Shown here: positions 10,877 through 20,190 of the stretch, piece by piece | Layout of the letters: each line of letters starts with the position of its first letter | Position numbering within the stretch: the first letter of the stretch is position 1 | From: Oryzisolibacter propanilivorax | GTDB taxonomy: Bacteria > Pseudomonadota > Gammaproteobacteria > Burkholderiales > Burkholderiaceae_C | DNA length: 64,000 nucleotides | Direction of reading: 5' to 3' | Assembly: GCF_900103645.1 (NCBI RefSeq) | Contig: NZ_FNHP01000003.1 | Span: 124,001-188,000 of the forward strand | Notes under the pieces: model-generated | What the model saw: only the letters and a program-made list of their open reading frames with translations | The model's database searches: none | Told to the model about the DNA's origin: nothing | Translations under genes and position numbers: made by a program

Positions 10877-10911
10877 GTGTCTTCAACTCCTGAATTAGTA
10901 GCAGCAGGCCG

Positions 10912-11670
10912 TTATTCGGCGGTCGCTGCCGCGATGATTTGCAGAAAATCCTGGGCCTTGAGCGCGGCCCCGCCGACCAGGCCGCCGTCGATGTCCGGCT
11001 GCGCCAGCAGCTCGGCGGCATTGGCCGCGTTCATGCTGCCGCCGTACAGCAGCAGCATGCGCTGGGCCTGCGGCGTGGCCGCAGCCAGCTGCGCGCGCAG
11101 CACGGCATGCACTTCCTGCGCCTGCGCCGGGCTGGCCGTGCGGCCCGTACCAATGGCCCAAACAGGCTCGTAGGCGACGACGATCTCGCTGATGCAGTGG
11201 CCGTTGGCCTGCACCACGGCTGCCAGCTGGCGGCGCACCACGTCCATGGTCTGGCCGGACTCGCGTTCGGCCAGGCTCTCGCCCACGCAGACGATGGGCG
11301 TGATGCCCGCGGCCAGCGCCTTGCGCGCCTTCTCGGCCACCGCGGCGTCGCTTTCGCCGTGGTACTGGCGGCGCTCGGAATGCCCCACCAGCACATAGCG
11401 CGCGCCAAAGTCGCGCAGCATGGCCGCCGAGACCTCGCCGGTATAGGCGCCGACGTCGTGCTGCGACACGTCCTGCGCCGCCAGGGCGATGGACGTGCCG
11501 CTGGTCAGCGCCTGCACCTGCGCCAGATACGGCGCCGGCACGGCGACCGCCACGCCGCAGCCGGGCGCCTGCTCCTGCAGGCCCGCGCGCAGCGCCTGCA
11601 GCAGCGCCTCGTTCACCGCCAAGCCGCCATTCATCTTCCAGTTGCCTGCAATCAGCTTGCCTCGCGTCAT
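10912..11670 (-). CDS. tpiA: Triosephosphate isomerase
   Basis: Cytoplasmic glycolysis enzyme interconverting dihydroxyacetone phosphate and glyceraldehyde 3-phosphate. The protein (252 aa) shows GNWKMNG with K12, the catalytic-histidine motif LVGHSERR and the catalytic-glutamate motif [12 protein letters not shown]. The ATG at 11670 overlaps the stop of the upstream oxidoreductase by one base (TGATG). A GTG one codon upstream is also possible. It precedes secG, as is common in this order. Confidence 0.96.
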   Translation of the reverse strand: MTRGKLIAGNWKMNGGLAVNEALLQALRAGLQEQAPGCGVAVAVPAPYLAQVQALTSGTSIALAAQDVSQHDVGAYTGEVSAAMLRDFGARYVLVGHSERRQYHGESDAAVAEKARKALAAGITPIVCVGESLAERESGQTMDVVRRQLAAVVQANGHCISEIVVAYEPVWAIGTGRTASPAQAQEVHAVLRAQLAAATPQAQRMLLLYGGSMNAANAAELLAQPDIDGGLVGGAALKAQDFLQIIAAATAE

Positions 11671-12677
11671 CACCCCTCCCAGGTCAGAACGATCTTGCCC
11701 ACGTGCCGACCGGACTCCATCAGCGCATGGGCCTGCGCCGCCTCGGCGGCGGCAAAGGTCTTGTGTATCACCGGACGGATGCGGCCGTCCTCAAGCAGCG
11801 GCCAGACCTCGCGGTGCAGCGCCTGGGCGATGGCGGCCTTGAATGCCACCGGGCGCGGGCGCAGTGTCGAGCCGGTCACCGTCAGGCGCTTTCTCAGCAC
11901 CGCGCTAGCGTCGATGGCGGCGCGGGTGCCGCCCTGCACGGCGATGATGACGATGCGCCCGTCCTCGGCCAGGCAAGCGATCTCGCGCGCCACATAGTCG
12001 CCGGCGACCATGTCCAGCACCACGTCGGCACCCCGGCCGTCCGTCAGGCGCAGCACCTCGGCACTGAAATCCTGCTCGCGGTAGTTGATGGCGTGATGCG
12101 CGCCCAGCTCCAGGCATGCGGCGCACTTGTCGTCAGAACCTGCCGTGGCGATCACGGTGGCGCCACGCGCGCGTGCCAGCTGGATCGCCGTCACGCCGAT
12201 GCCGCTGCTGCCGCCCTGCACCAGCAGCACCTCGCCGGCCTGCAGCCGGCCGCGGTCGAAGACGTTGCTCCAGACGGTGAAGAAGGTCTCGGGCAGCGAC
12301 GCCGCCTCGATGTCGGACAGGCCGGCCGGCACCGGCAGGCACTGCGCCACCGGCGCCACGCACCAAGGCGCATAACCGCCGCCAGCGACCAGCGCACACA
12401 CTCGGTCGCCGACACGCAGACCGGCCTGCGCCAGCGCCGCGGCGTCGCCGCCCTCGATCACGCCCGCCACTTCCAGCCCCGGCAGGTCCGACACACCCGG
12501 CGGGGGCGCGTAGTGGCCCTTGCGCTGCAGCACGTCGGGGCGGTTCACCCCGCTGGCCGACACGCGGATCAACAGCTCGCCCGCACCGGGCTGGGGGCGC
12601 GGCCGCGTCCCCAGGCGCAGGCCCTCGGGCGCGCCGAAGGCCATGATTTCCACGGCCTGCATGGTGGTATCGCTCAT
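11670..12677 (-). CDS. NAD(P)H-quinone oxidoreductase, zinc-less MDR family
   Basis: A 335-aa medium-chain dehydrogenase/reductase of the quinone oxidoreductase (QOR/PIG3-like) type. The N-terminal GroES-like domain includes [17 protein letters not shown] and lacks the zinc-site cysteines. The Rossmann segment [20 protein letters not shown] binds NAD(P)H. The likely role is quinone or enone reduction; the exact substrate cannot be told. It is directly upstream of tpiA with a 1-base overlap. A CR1-type repeat lies behind it toward pnp. Confidence 0.88.
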   Translation of the reverse strand: MSDTTMQAVEIMAFGAPEGLRLGTRPRPQPGAGELLIRVSASGVNRPDVLQRKGHYAPPPGVSDLPGLEVAGVIEGGDAAALAQAGLRVGDRVCALVAGGGYAPWCVAPVAQCLPVPAGLSDIEAASLPETFFTVWSNVFDRGRLQAGEVLLVQGGSSGIGVTAIQLARARGATVIATAGSDDKCAACLELGAHHAINYREQDFSAEVLRLTDGRGADVVLDMVAGDYVAREIACLAEDGRIVIIAVQGGTRAAIDASAVLRKRLTVTGSTLRPRPVAFKAAIAQALHREVWPLLEDGRIRPVIHKTFAAAEAAQAHALMESGRHVGKIVLTWEG

Positions 12678-12692
12678 TGCAAAATCAGCATC

Positions 12693-12748
12693 AAAACGGC
12701 CGCCAGCCCTTTATTTCAAAGGGCCAGCAGCTCTGCTTTCGATAGCAA
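12693..12748 (-). repeat. CR1 repeat, copy A (3' of pnp)
   Basis: Begins immediately after the pnp TGA. Minus-strand order: TTGCTATC box, AGCTGC, stem GCCCTTT/AAAGGGC with a 5-base loop, then GGCGGCC and TTTT. One of nine copies in the window (see findings). Sense orientation relative to pnp. Confidence 0.85.
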
Positions 12749-15037
12749 TCAGGCGTCGTGGCCGCCGGGCAGGTCACCACCCTGGCCACGGCCGGCGTCA
12801 CCGACTTGACCATTGCCATTGCCACCGCGGTAGCCGCCTTCGCGACGCTCGCCGTAGCCACCCTCGCGGCGGCCACCGTCACGGCGCTCGCCACGGTCGC
12901 CGCGCTCGGAGCGCTCGCCACGCTCAGAGCGTTCCATGCCGGCCGGACGCTCGGTCAGCGCCTTGAGGGACAGCTTGACGCGGCCCTTCTCGTCGGTCTC
13001 CAGCACCTTCACGCGCACCACCTGGCCTTCTTGCAGGTAGTCGCCCACGTTCTCCACGCGCTCGTGGGCGATCTGGCTGATGTGCAGCAGGCCGTCCTTG
13101 CCGGGCAGCAGGTTGATCAGCGCGCCGAAGTCCAACACCTTGGTGACCGGGCCTTCATAGATCTTGCCCACCTCGACCTCGGCCGTGATCTCCTCGATGC
13201 GGCGCTTGGCCTCGTCGGCCTTGGCCGAATCGTTGGAGGCGATGGTGATGGTGCCGTCTTCCTCGATGTTGATCTGGCAGCCGGTCTCGTCGGTCAACGC
13301 GCGGATGGTGGCGCCGCCCTTGCCGATCACGTCGCGGATCTTCTCGGGGTTGATCTTCATCGTGAAGAGCTTGGGCGCGAAGCTGGAGATCTCGGTGCGC
13401 GCCTCGCCCATGGACTCCTGCATCTTGCCCAGGATGTGCATGCGCGCTTCCTTGGCCTGGGCCAAGGCGACTTCCATGATCTCGCGCGTGATGCCCTGGA
13501 TCTTGATGTCCATCTGCAGCGCGGTGATGCCGGCGGTGGTGCCGGCGACCTTGAAGTCCATGTCGCCCAGGTGGTCCTCGTCGCCCAGGATGTCGGTCAG
13601 CACGGCGAAGCGGTTGCCATCCTTGATCAGGCCCATGGCGATGCCGGCCACGTGCGCCTTCATGGGCACGCCGGCGTCCATCAGCGACAGGCAGCCGCCG
13701 CAGACCGAAGCCATCGACGACGAGCCGTTGGATTCGGTGATCTCCGAGACCACGCGGATGGTGTAGGGGAACTCGTCCTTCGCGGGCAGCGCGGCGATCA
13801 GCGCGCGCTTGGCCAGGCGGCCGTGGCCGACCTCGCGGCGCTTGGTCGAGCCCATGCGACCGACTTCGCCGGTGGCGAAGGGAGGCATGTTGTAGTGGAA
13901 CAGGAAGCGGTCCTCGAACTCGCCGGCCAGCGCGTCGATGCGCTGCGCGTCGCGCTCGGTGCCCAAGGTCGTCACCACCAGCGCCTGCGTCTCGCCGCGC
14001 GTGAACAGCGCCGAGCCGTGTGTACGCGGCAAGAGCGACGTGCGGATCTCGATCGGGCGCACGGTGCGCGTGTCGCGCCCGTCGATGCGCGGCTCGCCGG
14101 CGAGGATCTGGCCGCGCACGATCTGCGCCTCCAGGTCGAACAGCATGGATTCGACGCGCGTGGAATCGAACTCGGCGCCCTCGTCCTTCAGGCTTTGCAG
14201 CACCGCTGCCGATGCCTCGCGCAGCGCCTGGGTGCGGCCCTGCTTGCTGCGGATCTGGTAGGCGGCGCGCAGCTTGTCCTCGGCCAGACCCTTCACCTTG
14301 GCCAGGAAAGCCTCGTCCTGCGCCGGCGCCTTCCAGTCCCACACCGGCTTGCCGGCCTCGCGCACCAGCTCGTGGATGGCGTTGATGGCGACGCGGCCCT
14401 GCTCGTGGCCGAAGACCACGGCGCCCAGCATCACATCCTCGGGCAGTTGCTCGGCTTCGGACTCGACCATCAGCACGGCAGCTTCGGTGCCGGCCACGAC
14501 CAGGTCCAGCTGCGAGTTCTTGCGCGCGGTCTGGCCCGGGTTGAGCACGTACTGGCCGTTCACGTAGCCCACGCGGGCGGCGCCGATCGGGCCGCTGAAC
14601 GGGATGCCGGAGATCGACAGCGCGGCGCTGACGGCGATCATGGCTGCGATGTCGGCGTCCACTTCGGGGTTCAGCGAGATGGTGTGGATGACCACGTGCA
14701 CCTCGTTGTAGAAGCCCTCGGGGAACAGCGGGCGGATCGGGCGGTCGATCAGGCGGCTGGTGAGCGTCTCCAGCTCGGAGGACTTGGCCTCGCGCTTGAA
14801 GAAGCTGCCCGGGATCTTGCCGGCGGCGTAGGTCTTCTCGATGTAGTCCACCGTCAGCGGGAAGAAGTCCTGGCCGGGTTTGGCATTCTTGCTGGCGACC
14901 ACGGTGGCCAGCACCACGGTGTCGTCGATGTTGACGAGGACGGCGCCAGAGGCCTGGCGCGCGATCTCACCGGTTTCCATGGTGACGGTGTGCTCACCCC
15001 ATTGGAAGGTCTTGGTGACTTTGTTGAAGATGCTCAT
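12749..15037 (-). CDS. pnp: Polyribonucleotide nucleotidyltransferase (PNPase)
   Basis: Phosphate-dependent 3'-5' exoribonuclease of RNA decay (762 aa). Two RNase PH-like domains are present, with the catalytic region around [20 protein letters not shown] and an [12 protein letters not shown] segment. They are followed by KH ([17 protein letters not shown]) and S1 ([12 protein letters not shown]) RNA-binding domains. The last about 65 residues are an unusual tail rich in Arg, Gly and Glu. I chose the ATG at 15037 (MSIFNKV), which has AGGAG upstream; the frame stays open further but lacks homology there. rpsO lies upstream, the classic rpsO-pnp order. Confidence 0.96.
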   Translation of the reverse strand: MSIFNKVTKTFQWGEHTVTMETGEIARQASGAVLVNIDDTVVLATVVASKNAKPGQDFFPLTVDYIEKTYAAGKIPGSFFKREAKSSELETLTSRLIDRPIRPLFPEGFYNEVHVVIHTISLNPEVDADIAAMIAVSAALSISGIPFSGPIGAARVGYVNGQYVLNPGQTARKNSQLDLVVAGTEAAVLMVESEAEQLPEDVMLGAVVFGHEQGRVAINAIHELVREAGKPVWDWKAPAQDEAFLAKVKGLAEDKLRAAYQIRSKQGRTQALREASAAVLQSLKDEGAEFDSTRVESMLFDLEAQIVRGQILAGEPRIDGRDTRTVRPIEIRTSLLPRTHGSALFTRGETQALVVTTLGTERDAQRIDALAGEFEDRFLFHYNMPPFATGEVGRMGSTKRREVGHGRLAKRALIAALPAKDEFPYTIRVVSEITESNGSSSMASVCGGCLSLMDAGVPMKAHVAGIAMGLIKDGNRFAVLTDILGDEDHLGDMDFKVAGTTAGITALQMDIKIQGITREIMEVALAQAKEARMHILGKMQESMGEARTEISSFAPKLFTMKINPEKIRDVIGKGGATIRALTDETGCQINIEEDGTITIASNDSAKADEAKRRIEEITAEVEVGKIYEGPVTKVLDFGALINLLPGKDGLLHISQIAHERVENVGDYLQEGQVVRVKVLETDEKGRVKLSLKALTERPAGMERSERGERSERGDRGERRDGGRREGGYGERREGGYRGGNGNGQVGDAGRGQGGDLPGGHDA

Positions 15038-15198
15038 GGCGATGGCTCCTTGCTCATTCGTTGATAGCTGGACACGCTTGTCCAGCAAGGGCTTGCGCGC
15101 TGTTCCATGCAGAAACACGATGCCATTCCAGTGGCGTTGGCGGCGCCTGCCAGCGCCCCTGGAATGACACAGCTTCGCTTCTGCCGAAAGCCGCGCAT

Positions 15199-15243
15199 GG
15201 AAAAAACAAAAGCGCCTGACCAGGCAAAGCCCACCCAGGCGCT
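15199..15243 (-). terminator. Rho-independent terminator of rpsO
   Basis: Minus-strand stem AGCGCCTG/CAGGCGCT followed by TTTTGTTTTTT. It lies 25 bases after the rpsO stop, in the rpsO-pnp intergenic space. It may let a fraction of transcripts continue into pnp, as in other bacteria. Confidence 0.85.
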
Positions 15244-15267
15244 CTCGTTGCGGTGCGGCTGCGCGAA

Positions 15268-15534
15268 TTACTTGCGCAGGCCCAGCTTGGCGATCAGGGC
15301 CGTGTAGCGGTCGGCGTCCTTGGCCTTGAGGTAGTCCAGCAGCTTGCGGCGGCGGCTGACCATGCGCAGCAGGCCGCGGCGACCGTGGTGGTCCTTGGCA
15401 TGCTGCTTGAAGTGGGGGGTCAGCTCATTGATGCGCGCCGTGAGCAGGGCGACCTGCACTTCGGGGCTGCCGGTATCGTTGGCAGCGCGCTGGTTGGCCT
15501 TGACGACTTCGGCCTTGACGGAGGATGCGATCAT
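15268..15534 (-). CDS. rpsO: 30S ribosomal protein S15
   Basis: Small-subunit ribosomal protein (88 aa, standard length) that binds the central domain of 16S rRNA. The family segments [18 protein letters not shown] and [20 protein letters not shown] are clear. The start ATG at 15534 has AGGAA about 8 bases upstream. The frame stays open further upstream but has no family match there. It is followed by a strong terminator, then pnp. Confidence 0.97.
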   Translation of the reverse strand: MIASSVKAEVVKANQRAANDTGSPEVQVALLTARINELTPHFKQHAKDHHGRRGLLRMVSRRRKLLDYLKAKDADRYTALIAKLGLRK

Positions 15535-15672
15535 GAAAATTTCCTGGTGCGGCCCGGGCGGGACATGGCAGTGGAAGCGGACTCCGACAACCTGACCCTG
15601 GGCCTGATGGTGACTTGCGCCGGCCACTGGAAAGGCCGCCGGCGTGCGTCTTGCAGGATGCAAAACCATTCG

Positions 15673-15678
15673 ATTATA
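15673..15678 (-). promoter_or_regulatory. rpsO: Possible rpsO promoter -10 (TATAAT)
   Basis: A perfect TATAAT lies on the minus strand about 140 bases before the rpsO start. No convincing -35 was found at 16-18 bases upstream. The implied leader of about 130 nt could hold an S15 autoregulatory structure, but I could not recognise one. Confidence 0.35.
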
Positions 15679-15774
15679 TCGCCAGGGCATTTCCCACGAT
15701 ATCGGCGTGCTCCCTGTTGCGGCGCTGCAGGCAGACCGCCCATCATCGCGAACAATTCAAGCATCGATCCCACC

Positions 15775-16020
15775 ATGTCCCTGTCACCTCGCTCCTGCCT
15801 GCGCTTGCTGGCCTTCGCTGCCACGCTTGGCCTAGGCGCCAGCCTCACCACGCCAGCCCTGGCCGCCAAGGCATCCGCAGTGAAGAAAACCAAGATGGTC
15901 AAGGTCAAGCATCAGCAGAACAATTCGCAGGAAAGCAGCGCAGAGCGCGACCGCCGCCTGTACCGCGAGTGCCGAGGCCGGCCGAATGCCGGCGCCTGCC
16001 TGGGCTACACACAGCGTTGA
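15775..16020 (+). CDS. Small exported protein of unknown function
   Basis: An 81-aa protein starting at ATG 15775. The N-terminus has a clear Sec signal: basic SPRSCLR, a hydrophobic core LLAFAATLGLGASL and an APALAA-type cleavage region near residue 30. The mature part is short, basic and hydrophilic, with two cysteines (C66 and C75 approximately) that could form a disulphide. I do not recognise a family. It lies alone between rpsO (divergent) and tRNA-Arg. Confidence 0.6.
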   Translation: MSLSPRSCLRLLAFAATLGLGASLTTPALAAKASAVKKTKMVKVKHQQNNSQESSAERDRRLYRECRGRPNAGACLGYTQR

Positions 16021-16126
16021 GAAATCGGCCCGGCTTCATCGGAAGCACTAAAAAACTGCGCTAGAATTCGCCTCGTTGTCGCAGAGCACGCCGCCCAGCA
16101 AGGACGTAACAGCAAAACGACAATTT

Positions 16127-16158
16127 TTGAAAAGAGCATGAAAATATCGTGCTACAAT
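16127..16158 (+). promoter_or_regulatory. Putative promoter of tRNA-Arg
   Basis: Extended -10 TGCTACAAT (TACAAT at 16153-16158) lies 10 bases before the tRNA 5' end. TTGAAA at 16127 could serve as a -35, but the 20-base spacing is long, so the extended -10 probably carries most of the signal. Confidence 0.5.
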
Positions 16159-16168
16159 TCAAAGCTTA

Positions 16169-16245
16169 GCGGCTGTAGCTCAGCTGGATAGAGTACTTGG
16201 CTACGAACCAAGGGGTCGTGGGTTCGATTCCTGCCAGCCGCACCA
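16169..16245 (+). tRNA. tRNA-Arg (anticodon ACG)
   Basis: A 77-nt tRNA with encoded CCA. The acceptor GCGGCTG pairs with CAGCCGC. The anticodon loop CTACGAA gives ACG, read as inosine to decode CGN codons. A rho-independent terminator follows within 10 bases. Confidence 0.96.
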
Positions 16246-16251
16246 AACGTC

Positions 16252-16286
16252 AAGCCCTGAGTCCGAAAGGATTCAGGGCTTTTTCG
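16252..16286 (+). terminator. Rho-independent terminator of tRNA-Arg
   Basis: Stem AGCCCTGAgTCC/GGAtTCAGGGCT closed by a GAAA loop and followed by TTTTC. It sits directly behind the tRNA-Arg CCA end, so the tRNA is a single-gene unit. Confidence 0.9.
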
Positions 16287-16334
16287 TTTCCTGCCTGATT
16301 GGCCATCCAGCACACAACACGGCACCATGTGGGC

Positions 16335-16907
16335 ATGAGCAAAGCCTTCACCCGCGAAAACGACGCCCCCGAGGACGAGGACGACAGCCCTACCCCGGCA
16401 GCCGCCCTGCCTGCCGGCGGCAAGAACTACATCACACCGCAAGGCTACGCGCGCCTGCGCGCCGAACTGCTGCAACTCATCGATGAGGAGCGGCCCAAGG
16501 TCGTGGACATCGTGCACTGGGCCGCCAGCAATGGCGACCGCTCGGAAAACGGCGACTACCTGTATGGCAAGAAGCGCCTGCGCGAGATCGACCGGCGCAT
16601 CCGCTTCCTGACACGGCGCCTGGAAATCGCCGAGGTGGTGGACGCATCGGCGCACGCCGGCAGCGACCAGGTCTTCTTCGGCGCCACCGTCACCTATGCC
16701 GAGGACACGGGCGATGAGCGCACCGTGACCATCATGGGCATCGACGAAGCGGACAACGCACAGCAGCAGATCAGTTGGATCTCGCCGGTGGCACGCGCCT
16801 TGCTGAAAAGCCGCGAGGGCGACGAAGTGTCGCTGATGACGCCTGCCGGCCTGCGCACGCTGGAGGTGCTGCACGTATGCTACCCCGAGCCCCCGAATCA
16901 GGATTGA
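16335..16907 (+). CDS. greB: Transcription elongation factor GreB
   Basis: Rescues backtracked RNA polymerase by stimulating transcript cleavage (190 aa). The N-terminal coiled coil carries the acidic-tip motif NGDRSENGDYLYGKKRLREI (about residues 69-88), and the C-terminal FKBP-like domain ends in LEVLHVCYPE. The N-terminus has an acidic extension before the TPQGY segment. I chose the ATG at 16335; the frame is open 12 codons further. It converges on spoT with 11 bases between stops. Confidence 0.93.
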   Translation: MSKAFTRENDAPEDEDDSPTPAAALPAGGKNYITPQGYARLRAELLQLIDEERPKVVDIVHWAASNGDRSENGDYLYGKKRLREIDRRIRFLTRRLEIAEVVDASAHAGSDQVFFGATVTYAEDTGDERTVTIMGIDEADNAQQQISWISPVARALLKSREGDEVSLMTPAGLRTLEVLHVCYPEPPNQD

Positions 16908-16918
16908 CTGGCGTCCCG

Positions 16919-19180
16919 TCAGGCGGCGTGCGGCAGCACGCGCCACACGCGCACTACCGACGGCGCGCGGCGCAGGTTGCGCAGCACCGCCTCGACGTGC
17001 GACAGGTCGCGCACGGCGACCACGAAGCGCAGCTCCGTCGTCGCCATGGCGTCGTCCATGTCCATGCGCACGATGTCGGCCTCGGAATTGCTCAGCTCCG
17101 ATGCGATGCGCGCCAGCACACCCTTGCCGTTGTTCACCGTCACCGTGATGCCGGCGTCGAATAGCCGCGCCGGCTCGTCCGCCCAGTCCACGGCAATGAA
17201 GCGCTCGGCGTCCTTGCGCTGCAGGCGCTGGGCCACGCCGCATTGCGCGTGGTGCACCACCAGGCCCTCGCCACGCCCCAGGTAGCCGACCACCGGATCG
17301 CCCGGCACCGGGCGGCAGCAGGTAGCGTACTGCACCGGCGCCGACTCGCTGCCGTCCACCGTGATGGCGCCCTGCGACAGGTTTTCGTGCCCCGCATAGC
17401 GCTCGCGGCTGAGCAGCACCGCGTCCGGACGCTGACCGCCCTCGGCGAGCAGGCCCGCCAGCCGCTTGGCGACGATGCCGGCGATGCGCCGGCCCAGGCC
17501 GATGTCGGTCAGCAGCTCGGTCTGCGAACGGCTGCCTGTGGCATGCAGCAGCCGGTCCCACAGCGCCGACTGCTCCTGCGCGTCTGGCAGCTGCTGAATG
17601 CCCTCGGCGCGCAGCGCCTGGGCCAGCAGCTTCTCGCCCAGGCCGGCCGATTCGGCCTGCACCAGACTCTTGAGGTAATGCCGGATCTTGGAGCGTGCGC
17701 GCGCCGTGCGCACGAAGCCCAGCCACGCCGGATTGGGCCTGGCGCCCTGCGCGGTCATCACTTCCACCACATCGCCGTTGCGCAGCTCGGTGCGCAGCGG
17801 CACCTGCTCGTTGTTGATGCGCGCGCCCACGGTGCGGTCGCCCACGTCGCTGTGGATGGCGTAGGCGAAGTCCACCACCGTCGCGCCGCGTGGCAGCGCC
17901 AGGATCTGGCTGCGCGGCGTGAAGACATAGACCGCATCCGGGAACAGGTCGACCTTGACATGGTCCCAGAACTCGGCCGCGTCGCGCGTCTCGTTCTGGA
18001 TGTCCAGCAGCGACTGCAGCCACTGCGTGTCCATGGGTTCGGCCGATTCCCCGACCTCGCCGGATGCCGCACGCGCCCTGTACAACCAGTGCGCCGCCAC
18101 CCCGGCCTCGGCGACGATGTGCATCTCCTCGGTGCGGATCTGGAACTCGACGTTCAGGCCGGCCGGGCCCACCAGCGTCGTGTGCAGCGACTGGTAGCCG
18201 TTGAGCTTGGCGATGGCGATGTGGTCCTTGAACCGGCCTGGCACCGGCTTGAACGCCTGGTGCAGCACGCCCAAGGCGGTGTAGCAGTCCAGCACCGATG
18301 CCACCACCACGCGAAAGCCGTACAGGTCGATGACCTGGGCGAAGCTCAGGTGCTGCTCGGTCATCTTCTGGTAAATCGCGTACAGCGTCTTCTCACGCCC
18401 GGACACGCGCGCCGGCAGGCCCATGCGCACGAAGGCCGCATCCACATCGGACTGCATCTTCTGCACGCTGTCGCGACTGCGATTGCGGCTGCGCGCCACG
18501 GCCTTGGACAGCGTCTCGTAGCGCCACGGATGCAGGTGGCGGAACGACAGGTCCTGCAACTCGCGGTAGGTCTGGTTCAGACCCAGGCGGTGGGCGATCG
18601 GCGCATAGACTTCCAGCGTCTCCGACGAAATGCGGCGCCACTTGGAGCGCGGCATGTCCGACAGCGTGCGCATGTTGTGCGTGCGGTCGGCCAGCTTGAT
18701 GAGGATGACGCGCACGTCGCGCGCCATCGCCAGCAGCATCTTGCGAAACGACTCGGCCTGGTTTTCCTCGCGCGTGTTGAACTGCAGCTTGTCCAGCTTG
18801 GTCAGTCCGTCCACCAGCTCCGCCACCGGCGTGCCGAAGCGCTCGACCAGGTCGGACTTGGTGATGCCGCAGTCCTCCATCGCATCGTGCAGCAGCGCCG
18901 CGCACAGCGCCTGCGCATCCAGCTTCCAGCTAGCGCACAGCGCAGCGACGGCGATGGGATGGGTAATGTAGGGCTCGCCGCTGCTGCGCAACTGGCCCAG
19001 GTGCGCCTGGTCGGCGTAGCGATAGGCCAGCCGGACCTGTTCGGCCTCGGCCTCGGTCAGATAGTCGAGCTTTTCCAGCAGTGCGGCAAAGCTGGCAGCG
19101 GCCGCATTGCTGGCGGCAACGGCCGCATCCACGGGCTTTGCCGCGGTGACTGCCTGAGCATTGGAGGAAGGAAAAGCCAT
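16919..19180 (-). CDS. spoT: Bifunctional (p)ppGpp synthetase/hydrolase SpoT
   Basis: Makes and degrades the stringent-response alarmone (753 aa). Domains in order: an N-terminal HD hydrolase with intact LLHDAMEDC (about residue 96) and DRTHNMRTL; a RelA/SpoT synthetase with YGFRVVV and the SpoT-type RFKD motif before IAKLNGYQSLHTT; TGS (VYVFTPRSQILALPRGATV); and a C-terminal ACT domain (ITVTVNNGKGVLARIASEL). The intact HD and RFKD motifs argue for a bifunctional enzyme rather than RelA. It follows rpoZ and gmk, the classic order, but a terminator separates it from rpoZ. Confidence 0.94.
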   Translation of the reverse strand: MAFPSSNAQAVTAAKPVDAAVAASNAAAASFAALLEKLDYLTEAEAEQVRLAYRYADQAHLGQLRSSGEPYITHPIAVAALCASWKLDAQALCAALLHDAMEDCGITKSDLVERFGTPVAELVDGLTKLDKLQFNTREENQAESFRKMLLAMARDVRVILIKLADRTHNMRTLSDMPRSKWRRISSETLEVYAPIAHRLGLNQTYRELQDLSFRHLHPWRYETLSKAVARSRNRSRDSVQKMQSDVDAAFVRMGLPARVSGREKTLYAIYQKMTEQHLSFAQVIDLYGFRVVVASVLDCYTALGVLHQAFKPVPGRFKDHIAIAKLNGYQSLHTTLVGPAGLNVEFQIRTEEMHIVAEAGVAAHWLYRARAASGEVGESAEPMDTQWLQSLLDIQNETRDAAEFWDHVKVDLFPDAVYVFTPRSQILALPRGATVVDFAYAIHSDVGDRTVGARINNEQVPLRTELRNGDVVEVMTAQGARPNPAWLGFVRTARARSKIRHYLKSLVQAESAGLGEKLLAQALRAEGIQQLPDAQEQSALWDRLLHATGSRSQTELLTDIGLGRRIAGIVAKRLAGLLAEGGQRPDAVLLSRERYAGHENLSQGAITVDGSESAPVQYATCCRPVPGDPVVGYLGRGEGLVVHHAQCGVAQRLQRKDAERFIAVDWADEPARLFDAGITVTVNNGKGVLARIASELSNSEADIVRMDMDDAMATTELRFVVAVRDLSHVEAVLRNLRRAPSVVRVWRVLPHAA

Positions 19181-19237
19181 AGCCCGTCAACTATAGCGCC
19201 GTAAAAAATCGTGCGCAGCGCCATGGTCACGGGCACG

Positions 19238-19269
19238 CAAAAAACGAAAGCACCGGCCAGCGGTGCTTT
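19238..19269 (-). terminator. Rho-independent terminator after rpoZ
   Basis: Minus-strand perfect 9-bp stem AAAGCACCG/CGGTGCTTT, with a 5-base loop, followed by CGTTTTTT. It lies between the rpoZ stop (19300) and the spoT start (19180), so spoT transcription must come from read-through or its own promoter. Confidence 0.85.
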
Positions 19270-19299
19270 GGTGGGAAACGGGACAGAGCCGGGCAGTGT

Positions 19300-19503
19300 T
19301 CAGCCCGGCACCTTCTTCAGCATTTCCAGGCCGACCTTGCCGGCGGCAATTTCACGCAGCGCGGTCACAGCCGGCTTGTTGCGGCTGTCGATGCGCGGCG
19401 TGTGGCCCTGGCTGAGCATGCGGGCACGGTAGGTGGCGGCCAGCACGAGCTGAAAACGGTTGGGGACCTGCTCCAGGCAGTCTTCCACGGTGATGCGGGC
19501 CAT
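19300..19503 (-). CDS. rpoZ: RNA polymerase subunit omega
   Basis: Small RNA polymerase assembly subunit (67 aa, usual for beta-proteobacteria), also part of the ppGpp-binding site 1. The N-terminal [20 protein letters not shown] and the central [17 protein letters not shown] motifs are diagnostic. It is 33 bases downstream of gmk and upstream of spoT. Confidence 0.96.
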   Translation of the reverse strand: MARITVEDCLEQVPNRFQLVLAATYRARMLSQGHTPRIDSRNKPAVTALREIAAGKVGLEMLKKVPG

Positions 19504-19536
19504 GGTGTTTCTCCAGGGAAATGGGCGCGAAGGCGA

Positions 19537-20157
19537 TCAGGGGATGTTGAGCGAGGCGAAGGTGTCGGCCCGGGCACGGCGTTGGGCGATGTACTTGAGC
19601 CGCTGGGCGTGGACGATGGTTTTTAGGTCGAAAAGCGCCCGCTCGAAAACTTCGTTGATTATAACGAAGTCGAATTTATCGGCCTGCGCCATCTCCTGCG
19701 CGGCATTGGCCAGGCGCATCTCGATCACGTCGCTGGCGTCCTCGCCGCGGCGCTCCAGGCGCGAGCGCAGCTCGTCCCAGCTCGGCGGCAGGATGAACAC
19801 CAACACCGCCTCGGCGAAGGCCTGCTTGATCTGCAGCGCGCCCTGGTAGTCGATCTCCAGCACCACATCGCCGCCCTGGGCGATGCGCTCCTCGATGGCA
19901 CGGCGCGAGGTGCCGTAGCGGCGCCCGTGCACGTTGGCCCACTCGACGAAGCCGTTGGCCGCGACCAGCGCATCGAATTCCTGCTCGGAGGCGAAGAAGT
20001 ACTCGCGGCCGTGGCGCTCCTGGCCACGCGGCGCGCGCGTGGTGTGCGAAACCGACGGCTGGACATGCGAGTCGACTTCCATCAGTGCCTTGACCAGGCT
20101 GGATTTGCCGGCCCCGCTGGGCGCCGAGACTACAAAAAGATTTCCGGGATAGTCCAT
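19537..20157 (-). CDS. gmk: Guanylate kinase
   Basis: Phosphorylates GMP to GDP (206 aa). The P-loop [15 protein letters not shown] is at residues 11-25. The GMP-binding segment [16 protein letters not shown] and the lid-region GTSRRAIEE follow. It stands in the gmk-rpoZ-spoT cluster, which couples guanine nucleotide supply and the stringent response. The start ATG is at 20157; yicC lies 33 bases upstream with a partial CR1 box in the gap. Confidence 0.96.
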   Translation of the reverse strand: MDYPGNLFVVSAPSGAGKSSLVKALMEVDSHVQPSVSHTTRAPRGQERHGREYFFASEQEFDALVAANGFVEWANVHGRRYGTSRRAIEERIAQGGDVVLEIDYQGALQIKQAFAEAVLVFILPPSWDELRSRLERRGEDASDVIEMRLANAAQEMAQADKFDFVIINEVFERALFDLKTIVHAQRLKYIAQRRARADTFASLNIP

Positions 20158-20173
20158 ATATGGTGCCGGGTTC

Positions 20174-20185
20174 TAGCTATCAAAA
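20174..20185 (-). repeat. CR1 repeat, copy B (partial, 3' of yicC)
   Basis: Only the TTTTGATAGCTA box of the CR1 family is present, 5 bases after the yicC TGA and in the sense orientation. The hairpin and GGAGGCC parts are missing. The short length makes it the least certain copy. Confidence 0.4.
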
Positions 20186-20190
20186 CAGGA

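Noticed and set aside
12758-15064. Plus-strand open frame of 768 codons opposite pnp
   Set aside because: Antisense shadow of pnp with no recognisable domain and biased composition.
15060-15073. TTGATAGCTGG upstream of pnp, resembling the CR1 box
   Set aside because: Only 11 bases, no hairpin, and in the antisense direction to pnp and rpsO; not counted as a copy.
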